A DNA stretch of 64,000 nt from an uncultured Chryseobacterium sp. (GTDB lineage Bacteria; Bacteroidota; Bacteroidia; Flavobacteriales; Weeksellaceae): assembly GCF_936933875.1 (NCBI RefSeq), contig NZ_CAKZIK010000014.1, positions 1-64,000 on the forward strand. The letters are read 5' to 3'. Every line of letters starts with the position of its first letter. Within the stretch, counting starts at the first letter, position 1. Below the pieces are notes generated by a model, which was not told where the DNA came from, made no database searches, and worked only from the letters and a program-made list of their open reading frames with translations. Shown piece after piece: positions 8,615 through 16,999 of this stretch. The position numbers and the translations under genes were made by a program.

Positions 8615-9307
8615 TTACGCCAAAACTCTTTGGGTAATAAATTCATCACTTTCGATGATGCCGTCTTTCAATACGACGTTTCTTTTGGTTTCTGCAGCAA
8701 CATCGGGTTCGTGCGTTACGACGATGATGGTTTTTCCTTCGCGGTTAATTTCCTGCAACAGTTTCATAATATCGTAAGTGGTTTTGGAATCCAAAGCTCC
8801 GGTTGGTTCATCAGCTAAAATTACTTTTGGGTCGGTAATTAAAGCTCTTGCAATGGCAACTCTTTGTTTTTGTCCTCCGGAAAGCTCATTCGGAAGGTGA
8901 TTTGCCCATTGTGCTAATCCAACTTTTTCCAAATATTCCAGCGCCTTTAAGTTTCTTTCTTTTCTCGGAACGTTTTGATAATAGAGTGGAAGTGCTACAT
9001 TTTCCAGCGCTGTTTTGTAACCGATAAGATTGAACGATTGGAAGATAAATCCTAAAAACCGGCTTCTGTATTCAGCAGCTTTTACCTCGGAAAGGTGTTC
9101 GATTGGAATTCCGTCCAGTTCGTAGATTCCTGAATCTTTTTCATCCAAAATTCCGATGATGTTCAGCAATGTGGATTTTCCTGAACCGGAACTTCCCATG
9201 ATGGAAACAAATTCGCCTTCATCAATATTCAGGTTGATACCTTTTAGAACGTGAAGCTTGCTTTTCCCGGTGTCGTACGACTTGTGAAGATTCTGAATAA
9301 CTAGCAT
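8615..9307 (-). CDS. ABC transporter ATP-binding protein (LolD/MacB type)
   Basis: A 230-aa protein. Walker A is 'GSSGSGKST' (residues 38-46), the Q-loop is near 90 ('FIFQSFNL'), the signature 'LSGGQ' is at 142-146, Walker B 'ILADEP' at 163-168, and the H-loop is in 'VVTHEPDVA'. It powers the two MacB-type permeases encoded behind it, acting at the inner face of the cytoplasmic membrane. It is the first gene of the operon ATPase, permease, permease, adaptor. Confidence 0.92.
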   Translation of the reverse strand: MLVIQNLHKSYDTGKSKLHVLKGINLNIDEGEFVSIMGSSGSGKSTLLNIIGILDEKDSGIYELDGIPIEHLSEVKAAEYRSRFLGFIFQSFNLIGYKTALENVALPLYYQNVPRKERNLKALEYLEKVGLAQWANHLPNELSGGQKQRVAIARALITDPKVILADEPTGALDSKTTYDIMKLLQEINREGKTIIVVTHEPDVAAETKRNVVLKDGIIESDEFITQRVLA

Positions 9308-9735
9308 GAGTTTCCGGATTGATGTTTAATGATAAGTAGCGCTAAAAAATGTTTTGTTACACCAAACCGTTTTATGCTAAGATTAAAAATGTGTTGTTTA
9401 ATATATATTGCCTTAATTTAAAGTAAAAAGTTTGTTCTGTTTAACATATTTTATAATGGAATTCCCTTTATTTATTGAAGTTAATTAAAGAACCCACTGA
9501 TACTGCAACTTCTGTGTTATTGTGGAAAACTTTTGATGCTTAAAGTCAGATATTTAATCGTTGCGTCTTTTTTCATTGGGTTGTATTTTCTATTTTTGTG
9601 ATTCACTCTCTGAGAAAATATTATTGTAATTTGTTGATAAATTTATATTCTAATTATCTTTTAATCAATAAATTGCAGATTATTTTAACTTTATCCACAG
9701 AGAAGCTTAACATTTAAATATAAACGAGAAAAGAA
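9308..9735. promoter_or_regulatory. Divergent intergenic region before nrdB and ABC operon
   Basis: A 428-bp region without a gene. It must hold promoters for the minus-strand ABC operon and for nrdB. Visible elements are a TATTTTTG -7 box at 9591-9598, a near DnaA box TTTTCCACA (minus orientation) at 9521-9529, and a perfect DnaA box at 9691-9699. The block 9511-9538 is 26/28 identical to 44258-44285. Confidence 0.6.
9691..9699 (+). promoter_or_regulatory. DnaA box TTATCCACA upstream of nrdB
   Basis: An exact match to the consensus DnaA box, ending 36 bases before the nrdB ATG. In E. coli DnaA binds the nrd promoter and controls its expression, so the same logic may apply here. One 9-mer alone can occur by chance; a second near-match at 9521-9529 strengthens the case slightly. 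Confidence 0.5.
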
Positions 9736-10710
9736 ATGGGAATTTTTGAGAAAAGAGTAAGTTACAAGCCATTTGAATATCCTGAAATTTTGCAGTTTGT
9801 TGAGGCCATCAACAAATCTTTTTGGGTACATTCTGAAGTAGATTTTACCGCAGATGTGCAGGATTTCCACTCTCAGCTGGAGCCGCACGAAAAAAATGCG
9901 GTAAAACATGCGCTTTTGGCTATTGCTCAAATCGAAGTTTCCGTTAAAACCTTCTGGGGAAATTTATATAACCATCTTCCAAAGCCGGAGTTCAACGGAT
10001 TGGGTTCTACTTTTGCGGAGTGCGAATTCCGTCATTCTGAAGCGTATTCCAGATTGTTGGAAGTTTTGGGTTATAATGAAGAATTTCTTCATGTGGTAGA
10101 AATTCCTGCCGTGAAGAAAAGAATTGATTTCCTTAGCAATGTGTTGAAGCACGCTAATTCTGCAACGCCGAAAGAGTATGTTTCGTCTTTACTCCTTTTC
10201 TCTATTTTAATTGAAAACGTTTCTTTGTTCTCTCAGTTTGCGATTATCCTTTCTTTCACAAGATTTAAAGGATACATGAAAAACGTGTCCAACATTATTG
10301 CCTGGACTTCTGTTGATGAGCAAATCCACGCCAACGCCGGAATTTTCCTAATCAACAAAATCCGCGAAGAACAGCCTGATTTATTAACAGATTCTGATAT
10401 CGAAGATATTTACACTTTGGTCGACCAGTCTGTGGAATTGGAAGGTGAAATTTTAGACTGGATTTTCGAGTTGGGTGAAATTGACAATTTCTCGAAAGAA
10501 GATTTGCTGAACTTTATGAAATACCGTGTTGATGATTCTTTAAAGAAAATCAACATGAACACAAGATACAACATAACGCCGGAACAGTACAGACCAATGG
10601 TTTGGTTTGAAGAGGAAGTTTTCGCCAATTCTCTGGATGATTTCTTCGCAAAAAGACCGGTAGATTACACGAAGCACGATAAATCGATTACCGAAAACGA
10701 TTTGTTTTAG
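9736..10710 (+). CDS. nrdB: Ribonucleoside-diphosphate reductase, beta subunit
   Basis: A 324-aa class I R2 protein, which carries the metal cofactor and radical needed to reduce ribonucleotides to dNTPs. Ligand motifs are visible: Glu67 ('AIAQIE'), 'ECEFRHSEAY' with Glu97, His100 and the radical-site Tyr104, Glu160 ('ILIENVSLFS') and 'DEQIHANAG' with Glu195 and His198. Tyr is present, so a tyrosyl-radical type is expected. The ATG at 9736 follows an A-rich stretch. The alpha subunit gene lies about 400 bases downstream. Confidence 0.93.
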   Translation: MGIFEKRVSYKPFEYPEILQFVEAINKSFWVHSEVDFTADVQDFHSQLEPHEKNAVKHALLAIAQIEVSVKTFWGNLYNHLPKPEFNGLGSTFAECEFRHSEAYSRLLEVLGYNEEFLHVVEIPAVKKRIDFLSNVLKHANSATPKEYVSSLLLFSILIENVSLFSQFAIILSFTRFKGYMKNVSNIIAWTSVDEQIHANAGIFLINKIREEQPDLLTDSDIEDIYTLVDQSVELEGEILDWIFELGEIDNFSKEDLLNFMKYRVDDSLKKINMNTRYNITPEQYRPMVWFEEEVFANSLDDFFAKRPVDYTKHDKSITENDLF

Positions 10711-11108
10711 GAGCTGGAAGTCTGAAGCTGGAAGCTGAAAGTTTTTGGCGCGAGCGAAGCGAGCGTCGAAGAATGAAGATTGTAACCTCACATTTTTAGC
10801 GCGTTGATAAAGCTCAAGAGGAGCGAGACGTTTGTAGAAAAATTTCCCTGAATTGGCAGCGCTCCGTAGGAGCGAACATCTAAAACGACAACATGGAAAT
10901 TTCGATAAACAAACCACCCGAAATTCTAGCCGCGATTGCACCGTCATCCTTTTGCAGAACGAAGTGGAGCAAAAGATACAGCGAAACCTAACGAAGTGGT
11001 TCGACGGAGTCAAAAGCGGGACACAACTTCAAAAGAAGCGAAAATGGTGGCGCTTCTAAAAAATAAAAACAAATAATCGCGAGATAGCTTCGCTACGCTC
11101 GCAATGAC
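10711..11108. repeat. Repeat-rich spacer between nrdB and nrdA
   Basis: About 400 bases without a credible gene. From left to right: purine-rich GGAAG-type repeats (10711-10741), a GCGAGCGAAGCGAGCG repeat (around 10750-10765), the palindrome CGCTCCGTAGGAGCG (10860-10874), and at about 11074-11108 a copy, in reverse, of the widespread GTCATTGCGAGCG-TAGCGAAGC type repeat. This looks like a landing site of several dispersed repeats that separated an nrdBA pair. Confidence 0.6.
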
Positions 11109-11118
11109 AAAAAAATAT

Positions 11119-12783
11119 ATGGATATGGAAGAGCAAGTAAACAATATATGGTGGCTTAACGAGGAGTCGGAGCAAATGCTGAACAGAGGTTACCTGTTGA
11201 AAGGAGAAACCGTAAAAGGCGCGATCGAAAGAATTACCACTGCCGCTGCAAAAAGATTGTACAAACCTGAACTGCAGCCTGCTTTCGAGGAAATGATTAC
11301 GAAAGGATGGATTTCTTTCTCGTCTCCGGTTTGGGCAAATATGGGAACGCAGCGTGGATTGCCGATTTCGTGCTTCAACGTGCATATTCCGGATAATATT
11401 GAGGGAATTACGCACAAACTGGGCGAAGTGATTATGCAGACCAAAATTGGTGGCGGAACTTCGGGATATTTCGGGGAGCTTCGTAACCGTGGAACTGCAG
11501 TAACCGACAACGGAAAATCTTCGGGTGCGGTTTCCTTCATGAAGCTTTATGATACAGCGATGGATGTGGTTTCTCAGGGTGGTGTTCGTCGTGGAGCTTT
11601 TGCTGCGTATTTGGATATTGACCACGGAGATATTGAAGAATTTTTGTCGATTAAAGATATTGGAAGCCCAATTCAGAACCTGTTTACAGGAGTTTGTGTT
11701 CCGGATTACTGGATGCAGGACATGATTGACGGCGATATGGACAAACGTAAAATCTGGGCCAGAGTTTTGGAATCTCGTCAACAGAAAGGTTTGCCATATA
11801 TTTTCTTCACGGATAATGTGAACAGAAACAAACCTCAGGTTTACAAAGATCTGGGAATGCCGGTTAACGCAAGTAATTTGTGTTCTGAAATTATGTTGCC
11901 TTCGAGCGCAGAAGAATCTTTCATCTGCTGTCTTTCTTCCATGAATCTTGAATTATACGATGAATGGAAAGATACGAACGCAGTAAAATTGGCAATTTAT
12001 TTCCTTGATGCGGTACTTTCTGAATTTATTGAGAAAACAGAAGGAAACTATTATCTTCAGGGTGCAAGAAACTTCGCAATGCGTCACAGAGCGCTTGGTT
12101 TGGGAGTTTTGGGTTACCATTCTTACTTGCAGAAAAATATGATTCCGTTTGAGAGTTTCCAGGCAACACAGTTCAACGCGAGAGCTTTCAGACAGATTAA
12201 AGAACAATCAATTCAGGCATCGCAGGAATTGGCAAATATTTATGGTGAACCGGAACTGTTGAAAGGTTACGGATTGAGAAATACGACAACCATGGCAATT
12301 GCGCCTACAACGTCTTCGTCTGCAATCTTAGGACAAACTTCTCCTGGAATTGAACCTTTTGCATCCAACTATTACAAAGCAGGTTTGGCGAAAGGAAACT
12401 TCATGAGAAAGAACAAATATTTGGCAAAACTGTTGGAAGAAAAAGGTTTGGACAATGAAGAAACCTGGAGAACCATTATGTTGAACCACGGTTCAGTTCA
12501 GCATTTGAAAGAATTAACGGAAGATGAAAAAGCAGTCTTCAAAACATTTAAGGAAATTTCTCCGATGGAGATTATTTCTCAGGCAGCGCAAAGACAGCAG
12601 TATATTGACCAAGCGCAGTCTCTGAACTTGCAGATTCCTTCCACAATGCCGGTAAAAGACGTAAATTATCTTTACATTGAAGCTTGGAAAAAAGGCGTGA
12701 AAACCTTGTATTACCAAAGAAGTTCTTCAGTTTCTAAAGAACTGATGGTGAACTTTGTGAGTTGTTCTTCGTGTGAAGCGTAA
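11119..12783 (+). CDS. nrdA: Ribonucleoside-diphosphate reductase, alpha subunit
   Basis: About 554 aa from the ATG at 11119; an ATG at 11104 lies inside a dispersed repeat and another is at 11125. Numbering from 11104: active-site Cys90 ('GLPISCFNV'), the 'NLCSE' triad Asn258-Cys260-Glu262, the Cys pair 275/276 ('FICCLSS') and the C-terminal redox pair 'CSSC' (554, 557). It is much shorter than the roughly 760-aa E. coli NrdA and lacks the N-terminal ATP cone, as in other Bacteroidota. It forms the R1R2 complex with NrdB. Without the cone, overall activity control by dATP may be lost or act elsewhere. Confidence 0.93.
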   Translation: MDMEEQVNNIWWLNEESEQMLNRGYLLKGETVKGAIERITTAAAKRLYKPELQPAFEEMITKGWISFSSPVWANMGTQRGLPISCFNVHIPDNIEGITHKLGEVIMQTKIGGGTSGYFGELRNRGTAVTDNGKSSGAVSFMKLYDTAMDVVSQGGVRRGAFAAYLDIDHGDIEEFLSIKDIGSPIQNLFTGVCVPDYWMQDMIDGDMDKRKIWARVLESRQQKGLPYIFFTDNVNRNKPQVYKDLGMPVNASNLCSEIMLPSSAEESFICCLSSMNLELYDEWKDTNAVKLAIYFLDAVLSEFIEKTEGNYYLQGARNFAMRHRALGLGVLGYHSYLQKNMIPFESFQATQFNARAFRQIKEQSIQASQELANIYGEPELLKGYGLRNTTTMAIAPTTSSSAILGQTSPGIEPFASNYYKAGLAKGNFMRKNKYLAKLLEEKGLDNEETWRTIMLNHGSVQHLKELTEDEKAVFKTFKEISPMEIISQAAQRQQYIDQAQSLNLQIPSTMPVKDVNYLYIEAWKKGVKTLYYQRSSSVSKELMVNFVSCSSCEA

Positions 12784-12803
12784 TTACAGATAATCAAATA
12801 TGC

Positions 12804-12832
12804 AAAAACCGCAGAATTTCTGCGGTTTTTTT
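12804..12832 (+). terminator. Bidirectional rho-independent terminator
   Basis: CCGCAG and CTGCGG form a stem flanked by A5 on the left and T7 on the right. It lies between the convergent nrdA and the minus-strand hypothetical gene and can serve both. Confidence 0.85.
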
Positions 12833-12848
12833 GATATCTCCAGGGTTA

Positions 12849-13340
12849 CTAGTTTAAGAAATAATTTTGTGTAATCTCGTTTTCGGCGCTATTTCCGCAA
12901 AGCTTTTTCATGCTGCATTTGATGTTATTGTCTCTCCATAAACCATCGCTGGAACTCGGTGGGTTCTGTGAGTAATTATCTACACTGTAGAACAGCAGAA
13001 GCTCCTTACCATAACTTTTCATCGTAAATTGCCACTGACTTTCAGTTTCGTTCCAGAAAATTTTTGCGGGAAGACCCAGGTGAAATCCAAAATAGAAATT
13101 TCTTCCGTTGCAAATTTTCTCCGAAAGGTTGAGGTTGATTAAGGCATCAATTTTTAGAATCTGTAAATCGGTGTCCTGAGATTCTGTGTAAGGAATTTCG
13201 TGACTGTTTACCAGCTTTACCACCGCTTTGTAATCGGAATATTCCAGTTTTTTTTCTACATCACGTTTTAATGTAGGAAAATCGTGTGCAGAAAGATTCA
13301 GAACAAAAAAAAGCGCTAAAATGCAGTAAATGAGTCTCAT
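12849..13340 (-). CDS. Hypothetical secreted protein
   Basis: A 163-aa protein with a clear signal peptide ('LIYCILALFFVLNLSAHD', cleavage probably after 'LSA'). The mature part is about 145 residues with four cysteines, including 'EKICNG' and 'KCSMKKLCG'; disulfides in the periplasm or outside are possible. No recognised domain. It faces nrdA and shares its terminator. Confidence 0.55.
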   Translation of the reverse strand: MRLIYCILALFFVLNLSAHDFPTLKRDVEKKLEYSDYKAVVKLVNSHEIPYTESQDTDLQILKIDALINLNLSEKICNGRNFYFGFHLGLPAKIFWNETESQWQFTMKSYGKELLLFYSVDNYSQNPPSSSDGLWRDNNIKCSMKKLCGNSAENEITQNYFLN

Positions 13341-13394
13341 GGTTAAACAAATATAATAATATCCTTAATTGTTTTAAATGTTTTCTGAAAACAC

Positions 13395-13402
13395 TAACTT
13401 TG
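13395..13402 (+). promoter_or_regulatory. -7 box TAACTTTG
   Basis: Matches TAnnTTTG. A TTG at 13369-13371 lies 23 bases upstream, a little far for the usual -33 element. It is placed 27 bases before the DUF72 start codon and argues for the start at 13430. Confidence 0.5.
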
Positions 13403-13429
13403 ATTTTCAACAAAAAAAATCATCATTCC

Positions 13430-14314
13430 ATGAAATTCGGACAGGTTGAAGACCCATCAAAAATAGATTTTACGCTTCCAAAAGACAATTCGCATACGAA
13501 AGAGATTCTGAAAAAATCGAAAGCAAAAAACATGGATATTTCCATCGGCTGTGCAAAATGGAACAAAACAGATTTGAAAGGATTTTATCCCAAAGGAACC
13601 AAAGATGAACTCACGTATTATGCGACGCAGTTTAATTCGATAGAATTAAATGCCACTTTCTACGGAATGCCTTCGCCTGATCAAGTTGTAACCTGGAAAG
13701 AAAAAACACCCTCGGATTTTAAATTTTTTCCGAAAATCACCAATACCGTTTCTCATTTCCGCAGACTTTTGAATATTGATGATGTGGTAACACAGTTTGC
13801 CACTGCCGTGATGAATTTTGATGAAAAACTGGGCATGGTTTTCCTGCAGCTTCATGATAATTTTAAACCGAAAGATTACGAAAGGCTCGAAAGCTTCATT
13901 AAAAAATGGCCAAAAGAAGTTCCTTTGGCTGTGGAATTAAGAAACAACGAGTGGTTTGCAGACGAGGAAATTTTTGAGAAAACCTGTCAGCTTTTTGAGG
14001 AAAACAAAATTGCGAATATCATTGTAGATACTGCCGGAAGAAGAGATATGCTTCATATGAGATTAACGACGCCAGTTGCTTTTATCCGCTATGTAGGAGC
14101 GAATGCCGAAAGCGATTATGAAAGACTGGACGATTGGTTGGAAAGAATTAAAAAATGGAAATCCGAAGGTTTGGAAAAACTGTATTTTTTTGTTCACCAA
14201 AATGTAGAAAAAGCATCACCATTACTTTCAGCCTATTTTATTGAAAAAATGAATAAGGAATTCGGTACAGAAATACATATTCCGGTAATGGCTGATACAA
14301 AAACGCTGTTTTAA
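13430..14314 (+). CDS. DUF72 domain-containing protein
   Basis: A 294-aa protein from the ATG at 13430; a TTG at 13400 would lie within the promoter box. Features of the DUF72 (YecE) TIM-barrel family are seen: 'SIGCAKWNKTDLKGFYP', 'YATQFNSIELNATFYG', 'FKFFPKITNTVSH', 'PLAVELRNNEWF' and 'YFFVHQNVEKASPLLS'. The family is widespread and its reaction is unknown. The protein appears cytoplasmic. No partner gene is evident. Confidence 0.8.
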   Translation: MKFGQVEDPSKIDFTLPKDNSHTKEILKKSKAKNMDISIGCAKWNKTDLKGFYPKGTKDELTYYATQFNSIELNATFYGMPSPDQVVTWKEKTPSDFKFFPKITNTVSHFRRLLNIDDVVTQFATAVMNFDEKLGMVFLQLHDNFKPKDYERLESFIKKWPKEVPLAVELRNNEWFADEEIFEKTCQLFEENKIANIIVDTAGRRDMLHMRLTTPVAFIRYVGANAESDYERLDDWLERIKKWKSEGLEKLYFFVHQNVEKASPLLSAYFIEKMNKEFGTEIHIPVMADTKTLF

Positions 14315-14364
14315 ATAATTACAAAATTTTCTTAGAAATGATTCCCCTTCTCTGAACGGGTGGA

Positions 14365-14382
14365 TTTCGGACTTGTCCGAAA
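14365..14382. repeat. Short perfect palindrome
   Basis: TTTCGGAC, TT, GTCCGAAA gives an 8-bp perfect stem inside a 232-bp intergenic stretch (14315-14546) that otherwise holds no gene. The surrounding text (GGGTGG before, AGACAGGGTAGT after) looks like a dispersed-repeat remnant. Confidence 0.45.
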
Positions 14383-14514
14383 GACAGGGTAGTCAATTTT
14401 CACGCAGATTTTACAAATTTTTCTTTTTTTACAAAGTCAAAAAACCTTGCCCCTTAAAAGCTGTGGAAATTTGAAAAGAGTTTTCGCCTTTGCGTATAAG
14501 AACGTCTAATATAG

Positions 14515-14542
14515 AAAAGGCTTCTCATTCGAAAAGCCTTTT
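14515..14542 (-). terminator. Rho-independent terminator
   Basis: AAAAGGCTT pairs with AAGCCTTTT around a 10-base loop, four bases downstream of the minus-strand stop codon. Confidence 0.7.
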
Positions 14543-14546
14543 AATT

Positions 14547-14843
14547 TTATGCTAAAAACTCAAGTTCCTTATCCTTGAATTTGTTTTTCTGAACCAGCTT
14601 GTTCATTGCTTTCAGCATCTGTTTACGAAGTTTTGCGATCTTACGAACGTTTTTATCTTCACTGTAATCGAAAATATTGTCTTCAAACGAAAAAGTATCT
14701 CCTTTTTTAAACGTGATATTGTTTTTCTTCAGCTCTTTCAGCAACATCAAATTCGTCATTGTTTCCAGTAAAGCGTGTTCAGAATAAGCTAAGTTTTTCA
14801 ACGATTTTAGCAGCTGTTTTTTATATTTCTTGTTTTTCTTCAT
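14547..14843 (-). CDS. Small basic hypothetical protein
   Basis: A 98-aa, very Lys-rich protein predicted mostly helical ('KKNKKYKKQLLKSLKNLAYSE', 'VRKIAKLRKQMLKAMNKLV'), with a short acidic insert 'GDTFSFEDNIFDYSEDKN'. No signal peptide and no recognised domain. The charge suggests nucleic-acid or ribosome contact, but that is a guess. It is divergent from glyA across an 80-bp promoter region, and a terminator follows it. Confidence 0.6.
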   Translation of the reverse strand: MKKNKKYKKQLLKSLKNLAYSEHALLETMTNLMLLKELKKNNITFKKGDTFSFEDNIFDYSEDKNVRKIAKLRKQMLKAMNKLVQKNKFKDKELEFLA

Positions 14844-14922
14844 TGTTTTTGAAATTTTTTAAGACCGTAAAGATACCCAAATTCTAATGAATTGCGTAAA
14901 TTAGCGCAAAATAAATCTAAAC

Positions 14923-16188
14923 ATGCAAGACCCGATTTTCGACCTTATTGAAAAGGAAAGACAAAGACAAACCCACGGAATTGAATTGATTGCTTCTGAA
15001 AATTTTGTTTCAGAGAATGTGATGAAAGCAATGGGAAGTGTACTGACGAACAAATATGCTGAAGGATATCCCGGAAGAAGATATTACGGAGGTTGTGAAG
15101 TAGTGGATGAAGTTGAAAATTTGGCTATCGAAAGAGCAAAACAGCTTTTTGGGGTAGAATATGTAAATGTTCAGCCTCACTCAGGTTCTCAGGCCAATGC
15201 TGCAATTTATCTGGCCTGTTTAAAACCGGGCGACACTATTCTTGGTTTGGATTTATCGATGGGAGGTCACTTAACGCACGGAAGTTTTGTCAACTTTTCA
15301 GGAATTCAGTATAATGCTCAGTTTTATGGAGTCGATAGAGAATCCGGCCTGATTGATTATGATGCAATGCGTCAAAAAGCACTGGAAGTAAAACCTAAAA
15401 TGATCATCGCAGGATTTTCAGCCTATTCCAGAGATTTAGATTATAAAAAATACCGTGAAGTTGCCGATGAAGTTGGAGCAACACTTTGGGCAGATATTGC
15501 GCATCCAGCAGGTTTAGTAGCAAAAGGCTTGTTGAACTCTCCGTTTGAGCACTGTCATGTCGTTACAACAACTACCCACAAAACTTTGCGAGGACCAAGA
15601 GGCGGAATGATTATGGTGGGCAAAGATTTCGAAAATACTTACGGACATAAAACTCCAAAAGGAGAAACCAAAATGATGAGTGCCGTTCTGGACAGCGCTG
15701 TTTTCCCAGGAATCCAAGGTGGGCCTTTGGAACATGTGATTGCTGGAAAAGCGGTGGCTTTCGGTGAAGCAATTGACGGTAAATTCGAAACCTACGCAAA
15801 ACAGGTAATTTCAAATGCACAGGCTTTATCAAAAGCAATGGTAGATAATGGTTTTGATATTGTAAGTGGCGGAACAGACAATCATTTGATGTTGATTGAT
15901 TTAAGAAATAAAAATGTCAACGGTAAAGAAACCGAAAAAGCATTGGTAAAAGCAGACATTACCTGCAACAAAAATATGGTTCCTTTTGATGATAAAACTG
16001 CATTTACTACTTCCGGAATCCGTTTGGGAACTGCTGCAATTACCACCAGAGGTCTTAAAGAAAACGATATGGCTACCATTGCAGGACTCATTAACGATGT
16101 TGTAATGAACATTAAAGACGAAAACGTAATTTCTGGTGTCCGCGAAAAAGTAAATGCTTTAATGGACGGAAAACCTTTGTTCAGCTAA
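14923..16188 (+). CDS. glyA: Serine hydroxymethyltransferase
   Basis: A 421-aa, full-length PLP enzyme that interconverts serine and glycine while charging tetrahydrofolate with a one-carbon unit in the cytoplasm. Seen: '[14 protein letters not shown]' near the start, '[21 protein letters not shown]', the PLP pocket '[12 protein letters not shown]' and the Schiff-base Lys220 in '[14 protein letters not shown]'. A TAAATTAG sequence at 14896-14903 is a plausible weak -7 box. The gene appears monocistronic, with a large dyad element behind it. Confidence 0.95.
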   Translation: MQDPIFDLIEKERQRQTHGIELIASENFVSENVMKAMGSVLTNKYAEGYPGRRYYGGCEVVDEVENLAIERAKQLFGVEYVNVQPHSGSQANAAIYLACLKPGDTILGLDLSMGGHLTHGSFVNFSGIQYNAQFYGVDRESGLIDYDAMRQKALEVKPKMIIAGFSAYSRDLDYKKYREVADEVGATLWADIAHPAGLVAKGLLNSPFEHCHVVTTTTHKTLRGPRGGMIMVGKDFENTYGHKTPKGETKMMSAVLDSAVFPGIQGGPLEHVIAGKAVAFGEAIDGKFETYAKQVISNAQALSKAMVDNGFDIVSGGTDNHLMLIDLRNKNVNGKETEKALVKADITCNKNMVPFDDKTAFTTSGIRLGTAAITTRGLKENDMATIAGLINDVVMNIKDENVISGVREKVNALMDGKPLFS

Positions 16189-16192
16189 AAAT

Positions 16193-16210
16193 AATGACAT
16201 AGAAGTCATT
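16193..16210. repeat. Small hairpin after glyA
   Basis: AATGAC, six bases, GTCATT: a 6-bp perfect stem 5 bases after the glyA stop. It is weak alone and stands directly before the large dyad element. Confidence 0.4.
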
Positions 16211-16218
16211 TGCGTTAA

Positions 16219-16340
16219 AAAAAATAAAATATTCTTCTTTAAAAAATTTCCACTGTTTGAGTGGCGGCAATAATTTTCTTAATCAAAAAGATTTCTTGTC
16301 CGCCCGAGTTTGGAAATTTTAGAAGAATATTTTATTTTTT
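16219..16340. repeat. 122-bp dyad (inverted-repeat) element
   Basis: The arm AAAAAATAAAATATTCTTCT (16219-16238) is perfectly repeated in reverse complement at 16321-16340. A further 10 bp (AAAATTTCCA, 16243-16252 with 16311-16320) pair after a 4-base bulge. Inside, GGCGG (16263-16267) pairs with CCGCC (16300-16304) and AATC/GATT form a tip. It is non-coding and MITE-like in size; it could also be a structured 3' UTR. Confidence 0.8.
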
Positions 16341-16438
16341 AGCAAAATAAATTCAGTCTTGAATTTTTGGTTTTTTTGGTTCAAGCCAAAAGAACATTAT
16401 TTCAAAATTAAGTACATTTATTTCTCATCATTTACTTT

Positions 16439-16906
16439 ATGGAACATAAATCCTTTACTTTCGAAGAAATCAAACAGAAAATGGTGAACTATTGTGTTTA
16501 TCAGGATCGCTGTCATTCCGAAGTAGAGAAAAAGATGCGTGATTTTCTGCTGAATCCGGAAGCAAAAGATGAAATACTGCTTTATTTGCTCAAAGAAAAT
16601 TATCTGAATGAAGAACGGTTTACAAGAAGTTATATCCGTGGAAAATTTTATATAAAATCTTGGGGGAGGACAAAAATTAAAAGTCATTTGAAATTGAAAG
16701 GTGTTTCTGAAAAGTTGATTAGCAAGTGTTTTGATGAAATTGATGATGTGGATTACAGGAAAACCATTCAGAAAATTTGGGAACAGTATTATTCTAAACA
16801 GAAAATGTTAAAAGAATACCAGAAAAAATCAAAAACCATTAAATATTTATTGAGCAAAGGCTTTGAATATGAGGAAGTTTTGAGCGTTTTGAATGATAAA
16901 GAATAA
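16439..16906 (+). CDS. recX: Regulatory protein RecX
   Basis: A 155-aa, all-helical protein with the three-helix RecX repeats: 'NYCVYQDRCHSEVEKKM', 'LLKENYLNEERFTRSYIRGKF', 'WGRTKIKSHLKLKGVS' and the C-terminal 'IKYLLSKGFEYEEVLSVL'. Such proteins bind RecA filaments and limit recombinase activity in the cytoplasm. recA is not in the window. The ATG at 16439 is the first in frame. An AT-only hairpin follows. Confidence 0.85.
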   Translation: MEHKSFTFEEIKQKMVNYCVYQDRCHSEVEKKMRDFLLNPEAKDEILLYLLKENYLNEERFTRSYIRGKFYIKSWGRTKIKSHLKLKGVSEKLISKCFDEIDDVDYRKTIQKIWEQYYSKQKMLKEYQKKSKTIKYLLSKGFEYEEVLSVLNDKE

Positions 16907-16916
16907 CTGTTAAAAA

Positions 16917-16942
16917 AAAATTATTTTATTTAAAATAATTTT
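16917..16942 (+). terminator. AT-only hairpin after recX
   Basis: AAAATTATTTTA and TAAAATAATTTT form a perfect 12-bp stem around TT. It has no GC pairs and no long U-run, so its strength as a terminator is doubtful. The TTAATTTG at 16945-16952 behind it is a near-consensus -7 box for the next gene. Confidence 0.5.
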
Positions 16943-16999
16943 AATTAATTTGCAAAGTCTCAGACAAAAAACTAATAATTCAGATAACCAAAAAATAAC

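Noticed and set aside
10540..11013. A 157-aa minus-strand open frame overlapping the end of nrdB
   Set aside because: Mostly antisense to nrdB and spacer repeats; no conserved protein features.
10853..11059. A 68-aa open frame in the nrdB-nrdA spacer
   Set aside because: It is built from dispersed repeat sequence (including the CGCTCC-GTA-GGAGCG palindrome), has a basic, low-complexity composition and no recognisable fold.
11056..11781. A 241-aa minus-strand open frame over the nrdA start
   Set aside because: It is antisense to the conserved NrdA frame and ends in the CERSEAIS-type peptide that is the known spurious translation of the GCGAGCG repeat.
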